A stretch of 64,000 nt of DNA from Gracilibacillus orientalis (GTDB lineage Bacteria; Bacillota; Bacilli; Bacillales; Amphibacillaceae): the NCBI RefSeq assembly GCF_900114645.1, contig NZ_FOTR01000001.1, forward strand, positions 186,001 through 250,000. Reading direction: 5' to 3'. Positions 28,847 through 37,883 of this stretch are shown here, one piece after another. The first letter of the stretch is position 1; the number at the start of each line of letters is the position of its first letter. Both the position numbers and the translations under genes were made by a program. The notes beneath the pieces are model-generated. The model searched no databases, had not been told where the DNA came from, and worked only from the letters and a program-made list of their open reading frames with translations.

Positions 28847-29809
28847 AGTTTGATGAGGTAATAAACCTGTTTCCTTATACTCTTCAACCAGTTCATTCAG
28901 ATGATCAGTAAAATTCTCTGATAAATGCTCACTATACGGTCCCATTGTAATAACATCTTCTGCAAAACCGAAGTTGTAAATTCCGCCTTCTAGTTCCCCT
29001 TCTTGCAATTGCTCAATTGCATACACATATAATTTATCTATATGTTGGACCGTACTTGTTAATACAGACTGTCCACCAATAGTTTGCTGATCATTAACAT
29101 ACCCAATCGAATAGATACCTTCATTCATAGCAGACTCAATAATCGGAACACTATAAGCATCGCCAGCTGGATAAATGACATCCATATTTTGATCGAGCAT
29201 TTTTTGATAATACTCCACTGCCAGATCCTTTTCATCCCAATCGTAAACATACTGTATATCAATGTCCACCTCATCATTTTGATAGAGAACGCCCTCATTA
29301 AAACCCTCTACCTCTGGCTGCCATTCATAGGCGGCAATGATACCTACATGATTTGTTTCGGTCATTTTACCTGCTACCATCCCTGCAAAAAATCCCATTG
29401 CTAACGAGTTAAAATTTAAACTAATTAAATTATCAGCTGAATAGCCACCATTTACATATATAAATTGGATATCAGGATAAGAAGATTGAAGCTGATTAAA
29501 AAAATCACCAAAGCTACTGCTATGGCCGATAATAACCTGTACTCCTTCATTTGCAAATTTCTCAACGGCCATATTTACTTGCTGTTGCGTCTGGACTCCT
29601 TCACGGAAATAAATATCCATATTAAATTCCTCTTGTATTTCCAGTAATCCCTTATATCCTTTATTGCCCCAATTTTGATCATGGATCGTGTTTTCAATTA
29701 ACATCCCAACACGTTCTATTTTTTCACCACTTGCGTTGTAGTTACAGGCGGATAATACGGGAATAATTATTATAAAAGTAAAAATGAGCAAGATAATATA
29801 TTTTTTCAA
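28838..29809 (-). CDS. med: Med-like BMP-family lipoprotein (positive regulator of comK)
   Basis: About 323 residues. The N-terminus is a lipoprotein signal (KKYIILLIFTFIIIIPVL, lipobox LSAC). The rest is a PnrA/BMP-type substrate-binding domain: GMLIENTIHDQNWGNKGYKG, VIIGHSSSFGDFF, YVNGGYSADNLISLNF, GIIAAYEWQPEVEGF. In Bacillus subtilis Med, at this locus beside fabH, promotes comK expression. The start is TTG at 29809 with AAGGAG eight bases upstream. The function is by position and family; a nucleoside-binding role is also possible. Confidence 0.8.
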   Translation of the reverse strand: MKKYIILLIFTFIIIIPVLSACNYNASGEKIERVGMLIENTIHDQNWGNKGYKGLLEIQEEFNMDIYFREGVQTQQQVNMAVEKFANEGVQVIIGHSSSFGDFFNQLQSSYPDIQFIYVNGGYSADNLISLNFNSLAMGFFAGMVAGKMTETNHVGIIAAYEWQPEVEGFNEGVLYQNDEVDIDIQYVYDWDEKDLAVEYYQKMLDQNMDVIYPAGDAYSVPIIESAMNEGIYSIGYVNDQQTIGGQSVLTSTVQHIDKLYVYAIEQLQEGELEGGIYNFGFAEDVITMGPYSEHLSENFTDHLNELVEEYKETGLLPHQTKK

Positions 29810-30087
29810 TATCCGCACTCCTTAAAGAATGGCATAGACGAACAGACTTCCTTAGGACTATTTTATCGTTAACTTGTCATTCCGTAAACTAAGAAAACAT
29901 TACAAATAGATTACAATTGTGCAGAAACCCTCACAAATTAGGATTCACAAAACGATCACAAATTTTCTTTTGCACAAGATTTTTGTTTATTTTATAAATA
30001 AAATTTGATAAACTATATATGTTGAAAAAAGTATACATAATTCATAATAAATTGTATGGCAGACATAATAGATAGAGAGGTGAAACG

Positions 30088-30264
30088 ATGAAATATTTCG
30101 CAACTATTTTTTGGGCAATCATTATATTAACCGTTGTATCATACGTATTAACAAGTATGGGTGGTCAAGATTTTAATTTTGCTTCTGCGATTTCCATTGC
30201 AGCTATTTTTAGTATCGGTGCAATCATTCTAGGTGATGGCATCTTAAAAGAAGAAGGAGAATAA
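30088..30264 (+). CDS. Small membrane protein, DUF2929/YjzD type
   Basis: A 58-codon frame with GAGAGGTGAAACG before the ATG. Two hydrophobic segments ([18 protein letters not shown] and [19 protein letters not shown]) are separated by [12 protein letters not shown], closely resembling YjzD-type proteins, which are two-helix membrane proteins of unknown role. It is divergent from med and followed by a hairpin, so it is probably monocistronic. Confidence 0.75.
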   Translation: MKYFATIFWAIIILTVVSYVLTSMGGQDFNFASAISIAAIFSIGAIILGDGILKEEGE

Positions 30265-30289
30265 CATAGAAGAAATCACTTCCGTTTTA

Positions 30290-30331
30290 ACCGATAACCC
30301 TTGTCAACAAAAAGTGACAGGGGTTATCTTT
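30290..30331 (+). terminator. Hairpin after the DUF2929 gene
   Basis: GATAACCCTTGTCA and TGACAGGGGTTATC form a 14-bp stem with one G-U pair, followed by a short TTTAT run. Confidence 0.7.
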
Positions 30332-30361
30332 ATGGAAGACAGATTAGGGGGGATACATAAA

Positions 30362-31177
30362 ATGGGAGATATATTGACATTAATCAAATATTTGTTTCTC
30401 GGATTAGTACAAGGTTTCACAGAGCCAATTCCCATTTCATCTAGTGGGCACTTATTATTATTACAGGATATATTCAATGTAGGAATTGAAAACTTATCGT
30501 TTGAAGTTTTAGTCAATTTTGGTTCCTTAATCGCTGTACTAATGATTTACTGGAAGGATATTGTCCATATAGCTAAAAACGGGATTAACTACATCATTAC
30601 CAAAGATAAAACCTATCATAATGATTTTATGTTTATCATTTATCTGGTTGTCGCCACTATCCCTGCGGCAGTAATCGGATTGCTGTTTGAAGACTATATT
30701 GAAGCAACCTTTGTCGGCAGAGCAAAAATGGTTGGGATTACTTTGATTGTTACCGGTATTGCCCTATGGATTATTCGAAACTTACGTGGAAACAAAAATG
30801 ATGGTGCTTTGACAATGAAAGATGCGATTATCGTAGGGTTGGCTCAATCTGTTGCTTTATTACCTGGGATTAGCCGTTCTGGTGCAACCATTGTAGCTGC
30901 AATGTTATTAGGAATGAAACAGGAAACAGCTTTACGTTTTTCATTCTTGCTATTTATACCTGTAAGTGTTGGTACCATGATATTGTCTGTTGATGAAGTG
31001 GTGAATGATCCAAATTTTAATACACTTTGGATTCCATATATGATTGCCTTTATCGCAGCCATCATCGCTACTTATTATTCCTTACGCTGGTTTATGAATG
31101 TTATGGTTAAAGGTAATTTGAAATATTTCGCCTTCTATTGCTTTATTGTAGGTATTATTGCCTTTATCCTTCTATAA
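30362..31177 (+). CDS. uppP: Undecaprenyl-diphosphatase UppP (BacA family)
   Basis: About 271 residues, an integral membrane protein. It removes phosphate from undecaprenyl pyrophosphate outside the membrane, recycling the wall lipid carrier and giving bacitracin tolerance. The two catalytic regions are visible: [19 protein letters not shown] near the N-terminus and [12 protein letters not shown] near residue 175. ATG 30362 follows GGGGGG by nine bases; 16 extra upstream codons are open but overlap a terminator hairpin. The gene is not at this position in Bacillus subtilis. Confidence 0.92.
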   Translation: MGDILTLIKYLFLGLVQGFTEPIPISSSGHLLLLQDIFNVGIENLSFEVLVNFGSLIAVLMIYWKDIVHIAKNGINYIITKDKTYHNDFMFIIYLVVATIPAAVIGLLFEDYIEATFVGRAKMVGITLIVTGIALWIIRNLRGNKNDGALTMKDAIIVGLAQSVALLPGISRSGATIVAAMLLGMKQETALRFSFLLFIPVSVGTMILSVDEVVNDPNFNTLWIPYMIAFIAAIIATYYSLRWFMNVMVKGNLKYFAFYCFIVGIIAFILL

Positions 31178-31206
31178 TAAGTGACACACGATAAAAGCAG
31201 CAATCT

Positions 31207-31238
31207 AAAAAAGCGCCTTACTAGAAGGGCGCTTTTTT
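31207..31238. terminator. Bidirectional terminator between uppP and yitW
   Basis: AAAAAAGCGCC and GGCGCTTTTTT flank a short loop between two convergent genes. Confidence 0.9.
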
Positions 31239-31242
31239 CTTA

Positions 31243-31554
31243 TTAATCCGGAATACCAAGTGCGATTTTTGCATATCTTGACATACGTTCTTTTGACCAT
31301 GGCGGATTCCAAACGATATTCACTTCAGTATCCTTTACATTCGGAATGTCTTCCATTACACGTTTTACATCTTGTTCAATGTGACCGGCAAGAGGACATC
31401 CCATCGCAGTAAGTGTCATTGTGACAGTAGCAATACCTTCATCATCCAGTTCTACACCATACACAAGACCTAAATTAACGATATCTATACCTAGCTCTGG
31501 GTCAATCACATTTTCCAATGCTCCCATTAAATTCTCTTCTAATGCTTGATCCAT
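31243..31554 (-). CDS. Fe-S cluster assembly factor, MIP18/DUF59 family (YitW)
   Basis: 103 residues, one MIP18 domain. Conserved features are NVIDPELGIDIVNLGLVYGV, the cysteine in TAMGCPLAGHIE and VNIVWNPPWSKERMS. Proteins of this type (SufT/PaaD-like) help mature iron-sulfur proteins. GGAGGG precedes the ATG. It is downstream of the yitV-like gene on the same strand, as in the yitV-yitW pair of Bacillus subtilis. Confidence 0.88.
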   Translation of the reverse strand: MDQALEENLMGALENVIDPELGIDIVNLGLVYGVELDDEGIATVTMTLTAMGCPLAGHIEQDVKRVMEDIPNVKDTEVNIVWNPPWSKERMSRYAKIALGIPD

Positions 31555-31625
31555 CTCTATCCCTCCTTCAAAACTCTTCTATTTATTATAAAACAAATCA
31601 GATACTTTTTAAATGATTTTAATCA

Positions 31626-32390
31626 TCATAATTGATATTCTAACCATTTTACAAATTCTAAAATCGCAAAGCGACTAACTTTATGTCCGCGACCCATTTC
31701 TTTTAAGAAACGGATATTTTCAGGATTTTTATAGTGTTCAATCGCTTCTTCATAAAAACTATATGCATGATCAAACGGAACCACACTATCCTCTTCCCCA
31801 TGCCAGAAGAATAACGGTCTGCCAAATAATTTTTCGATTTGGAACGATAAATCAATTTCTTTTAATTCATTTATTAATAAGTTAAGTTGATCATCAGAAA
31901 TTGGAAGTTCTTGTTGTTGGGCTTTCATATAGCCAATTAATTGCTCTGCATATGCGGTAATTTTCGGAGAGCCCATTAACACACCGGCTGTCTTGACCCA
32001 TGAAAATTGTGTTAAAGCAGCAGCAGTCGTGATTCCTCCCATGCTTGTACCTGCTAATCCAAAACGATTTCCTTCCAGTAATTGCTTAGCAACTAATTCT
32101 TGATAAATGCTTTCAATATCATCCAAATTTTCCTTAACAATATCGAAAAAACGTAGCTCTCTATCCACATCTGAAATTTCGGTTGCTCTGTCACCATGTA
32201 ACATGGAATCAGGTAATAGTACACGGTATCCTTTTTCTGCTAATAAGTAAGCTAATGGTAAGTTATGCTCTTTGGCACTTGTAAAGCCATGTATGTACGT
32301 TAACGTTGGTAATGGTTTCTCTTTATTTTCTTGGTCTACGACGTGTAATAGTGGAATTTCGTTCCAGTATTCTTTATTTATTGCTATCAT
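31626..32390 (-). CDS. Alpha/beta hydrolase, YitV-like esterase
   Basis: 254 residues with the alpha/beta-hydrolase fold: TYIHGFTSAKEHN oxyanion region, nucleophile elbow AGTSMGGITTA, catalytic aspartate in FWHGEEDSVVPF and histidine in GRGHKVS. A prolyl-oligopeptidase-like esterase is likely; the substrate is unknown. No signal peptide. AAAGGA precedes the ATG. It is divergent from the HAD phosphatase gene. Confidence 0.85.
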   Translation of the reverse strand: MIAINKEYWNEIPLLHVVDQENKEKPLPTLTYIHGFTSAKEHNLPLAYLLAEKGYRVLLPDSMLHGDRATEISDVDRELRFFDIVKENLDDIESIYQELVAKQLLEGNRFGLAGTSMGGITTAAALTQFSWVKTAGVLMGSPKITAYAEQLIGYMKAQQQELPISDDQLNLLINELKEIDLSFQIEKLFGRPLFFWHGEEDSVVPFDHAYSFYEEAIEHYKNPENIRFLKEMGRGHKVSRFAILEFVKWLEYQL

Positions 32391-32535
32391 CAGTATATTC
32401 CTTTCTCGTATCTTTTCTCACTTTCATGATATAACTTCTTAATCGAACATGCAAAATAAAGAAATGAAAATATACAAGAACTTTACACCTTAAAGAAAGA
32501 TCTATAAAATATAATTACAATAGTGAGGTGAATGT

Positions 32536-33390
32536 ATGCAAACAAATAAACACTTAATTGCATTAGATTTAGACGGAACGCTCTTAACTGATCAAAAGAA
32601 AATTAGTCCTTTTACAAAATCGGTGGTACAACAAGTAATCGAAGAAGGTCATATTGTTGTGATCGCCACAGGCCGACCACATCGTGCCAGTATTATGTAT
32701 TATCATGAACTTGGTTTGCAGACTCCGATGGTTAACTTTAACGGTGCATTTATCCATCATCCAACCGATCATAAATGGGATGTATTACACACACCACTTC
32801 CAAATCGAACTGCAAAAAAAATCATTCAAACCTGTTATGATTTTCAAGTTGATAATATTTTTGCTGAAATTCGAGACAAAATGTATTTAGATCAATTTGA
32901 TCAAAGAATTATTGATATGTTTTCAGAACCAAATCAACAGGATTTAATTACTATCGGTAGCTTAAAAAACCACTTAAAAGAAGACCCCACATCGTTATTA
33001 ATACATCCTAAGGACGAACATTTAGATGAATTACGTCAATACTTAGATGATAAACATGCATCCATTATTGAGCACAGAAAATGGGGTGTACCTTGGAATA
33101 TAATTGAAATTGTACGAAAAGGTATAAATAAGGCTGTTGGTTTGAAAAAAATCGCACACTATTTTCACATTCCAAACAATAATATTATCGCTTTTGGCGA
33201 TGAAGATAACGACCTCGAAATGATTGATTACGCGGGTGTTGGTGTTGCGATGGGAAATGGTATTCATGAGTTAAAACAAATTGCTAATTATCAAGCAAAA
33301 ACTAACGAAGAGGACGGAATTGGCAATTTCCTTATTGACTATTTGAAACTGGAAGTAAACGTTAAGGTTGGCAAAGATCTATCTGAATAG
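32536..33390 (+). CDS. Cof-type HAD phosphatase (YitU-like)
   Basis: 284 residues. HAD motif I is LDLDGTLLTD at the N-terminus, motif II IATGRP, motif III lysine in RKGINKAVGLKK, and motif IV FGDEDNDLEMIDYAG. The C2B cap inserted between motifs II and III marks the Cof/YitU subgroup, which dephosphorylates sugar phosphates or flavin precursors; YitU of Bacillus subtilis is linked to FMN-pathway phosphatase activity. GTGAGGTGA precedes the ATG; a terminator follows. Confidence 0.9.
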   Translation: MQTNKHLIALDLDGTLLTDQKKISPFTKSVVQQVIEEGHIVVIATGRPHRASIMYYHELGLQTPMVNFNGAFIHHPTDHKWDVLHTPLPNRTAKKIIQTCYDFQVDNIFAEIRDKMYLDQFDQRIIDMFSEPNQQDLITIGSLKNHLKEDPTSLLIHPKDEHLDELRQYLDDKHASIIEHRKWGVPWNIIEIVRKGINKAVGLKKIAHYFHIPNNNIIAFGDEDNDLEMIDYAGVGVAMGNGIHELKQIANYQAKTNEEDGIGNFLIDYLKLEVNVKVGKDLSE

Positions 33391-33412
33391 AAATGCGTGA
33401 TTAATCCATAAT

Positions 33413-33447
33413 AAGCATGAACATCAAATTGGTGTTCATGCTTTTTC
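33413..33447 (+). terminator. Terminator of the HAD phosphatase gene
   Basis: AAGCATGAACA and TGTTCATGCTTTTT form an 11-bp stem with a T-run. Confidence 0.9.
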
Positions 33448-33588
33448 CTTAAGATCTGTTTCGGTGGTGGTTTATCATAAAGCAACAAGGAAAGCTTCTA
33501 GTTGTTTTCGTACCACCATTCAAAAAGGATCATGATGGTAATCCAGTTGATAAGCCTAGTGATTCAATAGACAGGAGGATTTATTATT

Positions 33589-33786
33589 ATGCAAAACCAA
33601 TTGTTTCAGCAAGCAAGAAATGCCGTCAATAGCTTAATGAATCGCGCGAACGGGAACTTTAATGAGCAGGATAAGCAAGCAGCTCAAAATGCGATTCAGT
33701 CTGCCTATACAAATGCAACAGCAGAAGAACAACAAGAACTTCGCAATTTAGAGAACCAATTAAAGCAACAGAACGAATTAAAGTAA
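33589..33786 (+). CDS. DUF3813 small protein
   Basis: 65 residues, highly polar and glutamine-rich (QNQLFQQARNAVNSLMNRA then DKQAAQNAIQSAYTNAT), predicted to be two amphipathic helices. It matches the small DUF3813 family found next to yitU in Bacillaceae; the function is unknown. ACAGGAGG precedes the ATG and a strong terminator follows, so it is a monocistronic gene. Confidence 0.8.
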   Translation: MQNQLFQQARNAVNSLMNRANGNFNEQDKQAAQNAIQSAYTNATAEEQQELRNLENQLKQQNELK

Positions 33787-33798
33787 GCTCCTCTGTTT

Positions 33799-33831
33799 AA
33801 AGAAGGTATACGATCCATGTATACCTTCTTT
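33799..33831 (+). terminator. Terminator of the DUF3813 gene
   Basis: AAAGAAGGTATAC and GTATACCTTCTTTT form a 13-bp stem. Confidence 0.9.
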
Positions 33832-33943
33832 TCTTATTCCATTTATAATTTCCGTTCGAAATTTGTATATTCTTTAATTCCTTTCATAATCATCTACATT
33901 TTGTTATCATTATGATAAAGTACGATTTATAGGAGGAAAGACT

Positions 33944-34207
33944 ATGAGTATTCATGTAGAAGCAACACCAAATCCAAATGCAATGAAATTCACTAGCGAC
34001 AAAATGATTTTTGATGGCAACAGTAGCATTTCTGTTATGCCAGGTCAAACGAGCGAACATGATATTTTAAATAAACTAATGGAGCTAGATGAAGTTGATA
34101 ATGTATTTGGCTTCCAACACTTTATCACTGTCAACAAAAAAATGAACGTCGAATGGGACGAGCTCACCGGTAAAGTAGAAGAAGTTATTAGTGAGTATGG
34201 GTATTAA
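33944..34207 (+). CDS. NifU N-terminal (Nfu_N) domain protein
   Basis: 87 residues covering only the Nfu N-terminal domain: EATPNPNAMKFTSDKMIF, a central DILNKLMELDEVDNVFGFQHFITVNK, and a short acidic tail. The Cys-X-X-Cys cluster-binding domain of full Nfu proteins is absent, as in the stand-alone scaffold-like proteins of Bacillaceae. A role in iron-sulfur assembly is likely but not shown. ATAGGAGG precedes the ATG. Confidence 0.85.
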   Translation: MSIHVEATPNPNAMKFTSDKMIFDGNSSISVMPGQTSEHDILNKLMELDEVDNVFGFQHFITVNKKMNVEWDELTGKVEEVISEYGY

Positions 34208-34241
34208 ACAAACCTGAAACTAAATTAGAGATAATGTGATT

Positions 34242-34333
34242 ATAATCAACAAACCTCGGCTTATTTTGCCTGGATTTGTTGATTATTTTAATTTATACAA
34301 CAAATCTTTGGTACGTTTACTCTGATTTGTTGT
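34242..34333. repeat. Two hairpin units related to the array at 14948-15118
   Basis: Unit one has 12-bp arms ATAATCAACAAA / TTTGTTGATTAT; unit two has ACAACAAATC / GATTTGTTGT. The inner layout ACAAAnC, 17 bases, GATTTGT is the same in both and in the distant tandem array. Confidence 0.7.
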
Positions 34334-34406
34334 TTAAATCATTAGGGGGATATCTGATCGTTTACTTTGCTCACATACGTTTATTAGGTTGAGATAATAC
34401 CCGCTT

Positions 34407-34758
34407 CGGCTTGTCCATTTCGCTTTCCGGGTGGCATGCTCGTCAGCTAACTTTTCAAAGAAGATCACTTTACAAAGTGGATCTTCCGATCACGCTGATC
34501 ACCCAGGAGTCGAAATGGCCGCCTACGCTAAATAATGCTCGACATTGCGTGTAAGTAGTGATGACGACTGCAATTCTATGTTTTAAGAAAACTCGACATG
34601 TTCCGTGTACCTAACCTTGTAGCATCACTATCTAGCGAAGGCCGGACGCTTCTACTCCAGTGGGAACTGTTTTACTCGAAGATCCACTTTTCCAAGCGGT
34701 TCTTGCTTGGAAAAGTTAGCTGAGAGGAAAACCCCACGGAAAGGGAAGTGGCCAGCCG
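34407..34758. repeat. 352-base element with imperfect 50-base inverted ends
   Basis: The left end CGGCTTGTCCATTTCGCTTT leads to CAGCTAACTTTTC; the right end read on the other strand is CGGCTGGCCACTTCCCTTTC leading to CAGCTAACTTTTC. Inside are more inverted pieces (GTGGATCTTC / GAAGATCCAC). No ORF is present. It is notably more GC-rich than its surroundings. A MITE-like or structured repeat is likely. Confidence 0.65.
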
Positions 34759-34884
34759 TAGCGATTGCCTTGCACACAAGAACTCCATAACCATTCAACA
34801 AAATCTTTGTTTATTTCACCTTTTAATAGGAATTGGTTACCAAAACGTTGTAATATCAACGCTTTTATACTTTCCTTGCTTATA

Positions 34885-34921
34885 AAAAAAGAGAAGGTCA
34901 GTTCAGTGACCTTCTCTTTTT
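34885..34921 (-). terminator. Terminator of the BsuPI lipoprotein gene
   Basis: AAAGAGAAGGTCA and TGACCTTCTCTTT form a 13-bp stem just beyond the stop, with a T-run on the minus strand. Confidence 0.9.
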
Positions 34922-34922
34922 C

Positions 34923-35765
34923 CTATGGTGTTACTTCTAATTGTACTGGCATTTGTTCAGATCGCTCTTCTGTATACAGTAACATAACAACTGCTCCATT
35001 TTGTGGTAACAAGTCCTCTGCAATCGATACATTTATCTCAAATTCCTGCCATCCATCACCTTCAACAGGAATTTCAGTCTGTTCGATTAAGTAATTATGG
35101 CCATCCTCTACCTCGTAATAAGTTACACCTACACTGGTATCGACCTCACCTGTAACGATATATTCACCATTTTTCCCTTCAGATTCAACTGAACGAAACG
35201 GTCCTTCTGTACTGTTATCAGATTCCATTTCTTCTAACGTGATTGTAATTGTTTGTTGCAATGGCTCACCATCAATTTCCTGTCCATTTATCTCAGCTGG
35301 TATGAGGGTCATTTCCACTTCATACTCTCCAGGCTCCAATGGTTCTGAGCTTTCCCAAGATTCTGTCCAATTTTTGGCTTCACCAGGTGCTAACGATTCT
35401 TCTGCTAAAGCTTGGGTAAACATTTTTCCATCAGAATATTGATAAATTAATTCATCTTCTTGAAACAACTTAATTTCAAATTGCTGACTGGAAGTAAACA
35501 TAAAATCAACGGTATCCTCGTTTTGGTTGATCAACTGAAATGTAAAATCAATACTTGTCCCCTGTTGTTCTGCAGCAACCTGTAAATCTAAATTTTCCAT
35601 AATAGCTGAAAGATCCTCCGTTTCAGATGATTCTTCCTCTGTTGAATCGACAGGAGTATCTTCTGGTTCAGAACCTGTCGTTTCTTCCTGATTAACATCA
35701 GCTGTTCCACAAGCCATTAACAAAAACATCAATATAATAGATATGAGAGAGAAATACTTTTTCAT
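34923..35765 (-). CDS. BsuPI-domain lipoprotein (proteinase inhibitor-like)
   Basis: 280 residues. The lipoprotein signal MKKYFSLISIILMFLLMAC has its lipobox LMAC, followed by an acidic Thr/Ser/Glu linker to about residue 50. The BsuPI-like domain follows (FQLINQNEDTVDFMFTSSQQ, FEIKLFQEDELIYQYSDGKMF), then a second beta-rich domain ending VVMLLYTEERSEQMPV. BsuPI is the Bacillus intracellular proteinase inhibitor (ipi), whose gene lies near yitS-yitT; here it is exported and anchored, so the target may differ. Confidence 0.82.
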   Translation of the reverse strand: MKKYFSLISIILMFLLMACGTADVNQEETTGSEPEDTPVDSTEEESSETEDLSAIMENLDLQVAAEQQGTSIDFTFQLINQNEDTVDFMFTSSQQFEIKLFQEDELIYQYSDGKMFTQALAEESLAPGEAKNWTESWESSEPLEPGEYEVEMTLIPAEINGQEIDGEPLQQTITITLEEMESDNSTEGPFRSVESEGKNGEYIVTGEVDTSVGVTYYEVEDGHNYLIEQTEIPVEGDGWQEFEINVSIAEDLLPQNGAVVMLLYTEERSEQMPVQLEVTP

Positions 35766-35815
35766 ATTTCTACTACCTCCTTTAAAAGATTAGACGTCAG
35801 ATGCGAAAAAAGGTT

Positions 35816-36664
35816 TCAATCATTTCTTCTAAAGAATCCATATACACCTGCCGTCTGAATGACATTAGTAAAGGCATTCTCGTCTACTTCATGGATAATT
35901 CGTTCTAAATCATATAACTCGTATCTGGTTATAACTAAATATAACATATACTTATCCTCTTTTGTATAAGCACCTTTAACCGGCAATATTGTAATTCCAC
36001 GGATCATCGTGTCATGAATTGCCTTTTGCAGTTCTTCTGTTTTTTTGGTTACAATCATGGCTGTTACTTTTTCGTGACGAGTATGTATACCATCGATAAC
36101 ACGAGTTGTTACATATAATCCTACTAAAGTATAAAGTGCGTTCTCCGGTTCATTTAAAATACCCGCTATCACAATAATCATCCCATTAATTGCCATTAAA
36201 TAACTACCAATAGGCTTGTCCTTCATCCGAGATAAAACCATTGCGATAATATCAGATCCACCAGTGGAAGCACCCCATTTCAAGGTAATCCCCACACCGA
36301 TACCAGCAATAACTCCACCAAATACCGCATTAAGCAAAATATCATTAGATAAATTAACTATTGGCAAGACTTCCAGAAAAAAAGATGTAGCAATAACGGA
36401 AAGGAAACTGTAGATCGTAAATCCTCTTCCTACCATTAACCAACCAACAATAGCTACTGGTATATTTAAAATAAATAGAATAATACCGGTACTTGCAATA
36501 TCTATTCCTAAGTAATCAGAAAAAACAGTAGCTAATATTTGTGAAATACCAGTAAAGCCACTAGCATATACATTAGCACCGATTAAGAAAAAATTAAGTC
36601 CAATTGCGTTGAGTATCGCACCTATTATCACAATGGCTATTCGTTTTGCTTCCATAAAAAACAT
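35816..36664 (-). CDS. YitT-family membrane protein (DUF161 + DUF2179)
   Basis: About 282 residues. Five or six hydrophobic segments (RIAIVIIGAILNAIGLNFFL, GIDIASTGIILFILNIPVAI, GGVIAGIGVGITLKWGASTGGSD) are followed by a cytosolic DUF2179 domain ending YGFFRRND. The GASTGGSDIIA motif is typical. Function unknown; some relatives are thought to be transporters. ATG 36664 is preferred because AGGAGGG lies nine bases upstream; an open frame extends back to a GTG at 36739. Divergent from the degV gene. Confidence 0.85.
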   Translation of the reverse strand: MFFMEAKRIAIVIIGAILNAIGLNFFLIGANVYASGFTGISQILATVFSDYLGIDIASTGIILFILNIPVAIVGWLMVGRGFTIYSFLSVIATSFFLEVLPIVNLSNDILLNAVFGGVIAGIGVGITLKWGASTGGSDIIAMVLSRMKDKPIGSYLMAINGMIIVIAGILNEPENALYTLVGLYVTTRVIDGIHTRHEKVTAMIVTKKTEELQKAIHDTMIRGITILPVKGAYTKEDKYMLYLVITRYELYDLERIIHEVDENAFTNVIQTAGVYGFFRRND

Positions 36665-36896
36665 GCCGCTCATCCCTCCTATTAACGGAACCCACATGAT
36701 TCCATACCCTTTTATTTGATTAATTAATCTGTTTTGCACAAGAATAAACTATACTAGAATCTACCCTGGAAACCAAGTATTTTCAGGTAAAAATATTGTA
36801 AATTTGTTTTGACGTAGCTGTCCGTTAGGCTTACACTTATAATAAGCTAAAACTCAATCATCATACATGATCAAAAGGAAAAAAGGAGGGGTTACA

Positions 36897-37757
36897 TTGA
36901 CTGTAAAAATACTTGCAGATTCTGCTTGTGATCTTTCATCTGAAGATTTACAACAATTTAATATCGAAGCGTTGCCGCTGACAGTCCAATTAGATGGTGA
37001 AGATTATGAAGATGGTGTTTCAATTTCATCTAAAAAAGTATACGATGCAATGCGAGAAGGCAAATCTCCCAAAACCGCACAAGTCAGTCAACAAGTTTTC
37101 AAAGATACTTTCGAAAAACACGCCAAGGCAGGAAACCAGGTCTTATATTTAACTTTATCATCCGAACTGTCTGGTACATATCAAGGTGCAAAATTAATGG
37201 AACAAGAAGTGAAAGATACGTATCCTGATTTTGAATTACACGTTGTCGATACAAAGTGTGCGTCATTAGGCTATGGACTTGTTGTTCTTAGAGCTGCTGA
37301 GTTAGCTAAAAAAGGAGCAAACTTAGATGAAATACTCGAAGTGAGTAAGCATCGCTATGAACATATGGAACATATTTTCACCGTTGATGACTTAGAATAT
37401 CTGTACCGTGGAGGCAGAGTCAGTAAAACAGCAGCTTTTGTCGGTACATTATTAAAAGTAAAACCTTTGTTACACATGGAAGATGGAAAGCTAATACCAT
37501 TAGAAAAGGTCCGAGGTTCCAAAAAAGTGTATAAACGCATGATAGAAGTGATGGAAGAACGTGGTAAAGATCTCGAAAACCAATTAGTGGCGATCAGCCA
37601 TGGCGATGCACTTGATACAGCAGAACATATCGCAAGCATGATCCGCGAAAAATGGAATGTCAAAGATATTAAAATTAACATGGTCGGTTCTTCTATCGGT
37701 GCCCATTCCGGACCAGGTACAATCGCTCTATTTTTCTTAAATGATACACCAAAATAA
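36897..37757 (+). CDS. DegV-family fatty-acid-binding protein (YitS-like)
   Basis: About 286 residues. Features are ILADSACDLSSEDL at the N-terminus, LTLSSELSGTYQGA, the glycine-rich YLYRGGRVSK and SIGAHSGPGTIALFF near the end. DegV/FakB proteins bind fatty acids and present them to the FakA kinase for phospholipid synthesis. A TTG at 36897 with AAGGAGGGG five bases upstream is the likely start; the frame is open to 36867. A terminator follows. Confidence 0.9.
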   Translation: MTVKILADSACDLSSEDLQQFNIEALPLTVQLDGEDYEDGVSISSKKVYDAMREGKSPKTAQVSQQVFKDTFEKHAKAGNQVLYLTLSSELSGTYQGAKLMEQEVKDTYPDFELHVVDTKCASLGYGLVVLRAAELAKKGANLDEILEVSKHRYEHMEHIFTVDDLEYLYRGGRVSKTAAFVGTLLKVKPLLHMEDGKLIPLEKVRGSKKVYKRMIEVMEERGKDLENQLVAISHGDALDTAEHIASMIREKWNVKDIKINMVGSSIGAHSGPGTIALFFLNDTPK

Positions 37758-37788
37758 AAAATACTGTTAATTTTTACTGGACATGTTT

Positions 37789-37823
37789 AAAAATCCCTAC
37801 TTCAAATCGAAGCAGGGATTTTT
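37789..37823 (+). terminator. Terminator of the degV gene
   Basis: AAAAATCCCTACTTC and GAAGCAGGGATTTTT form a long stem with one mismatch and a T-run. Confidence 0.9.
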
Positions 37824-37883
37824 CACGTATGTAGTTCTCTATTTTTGCCATACTAGGAGAAAAAGTGTTTAGGAGTGTATTTA

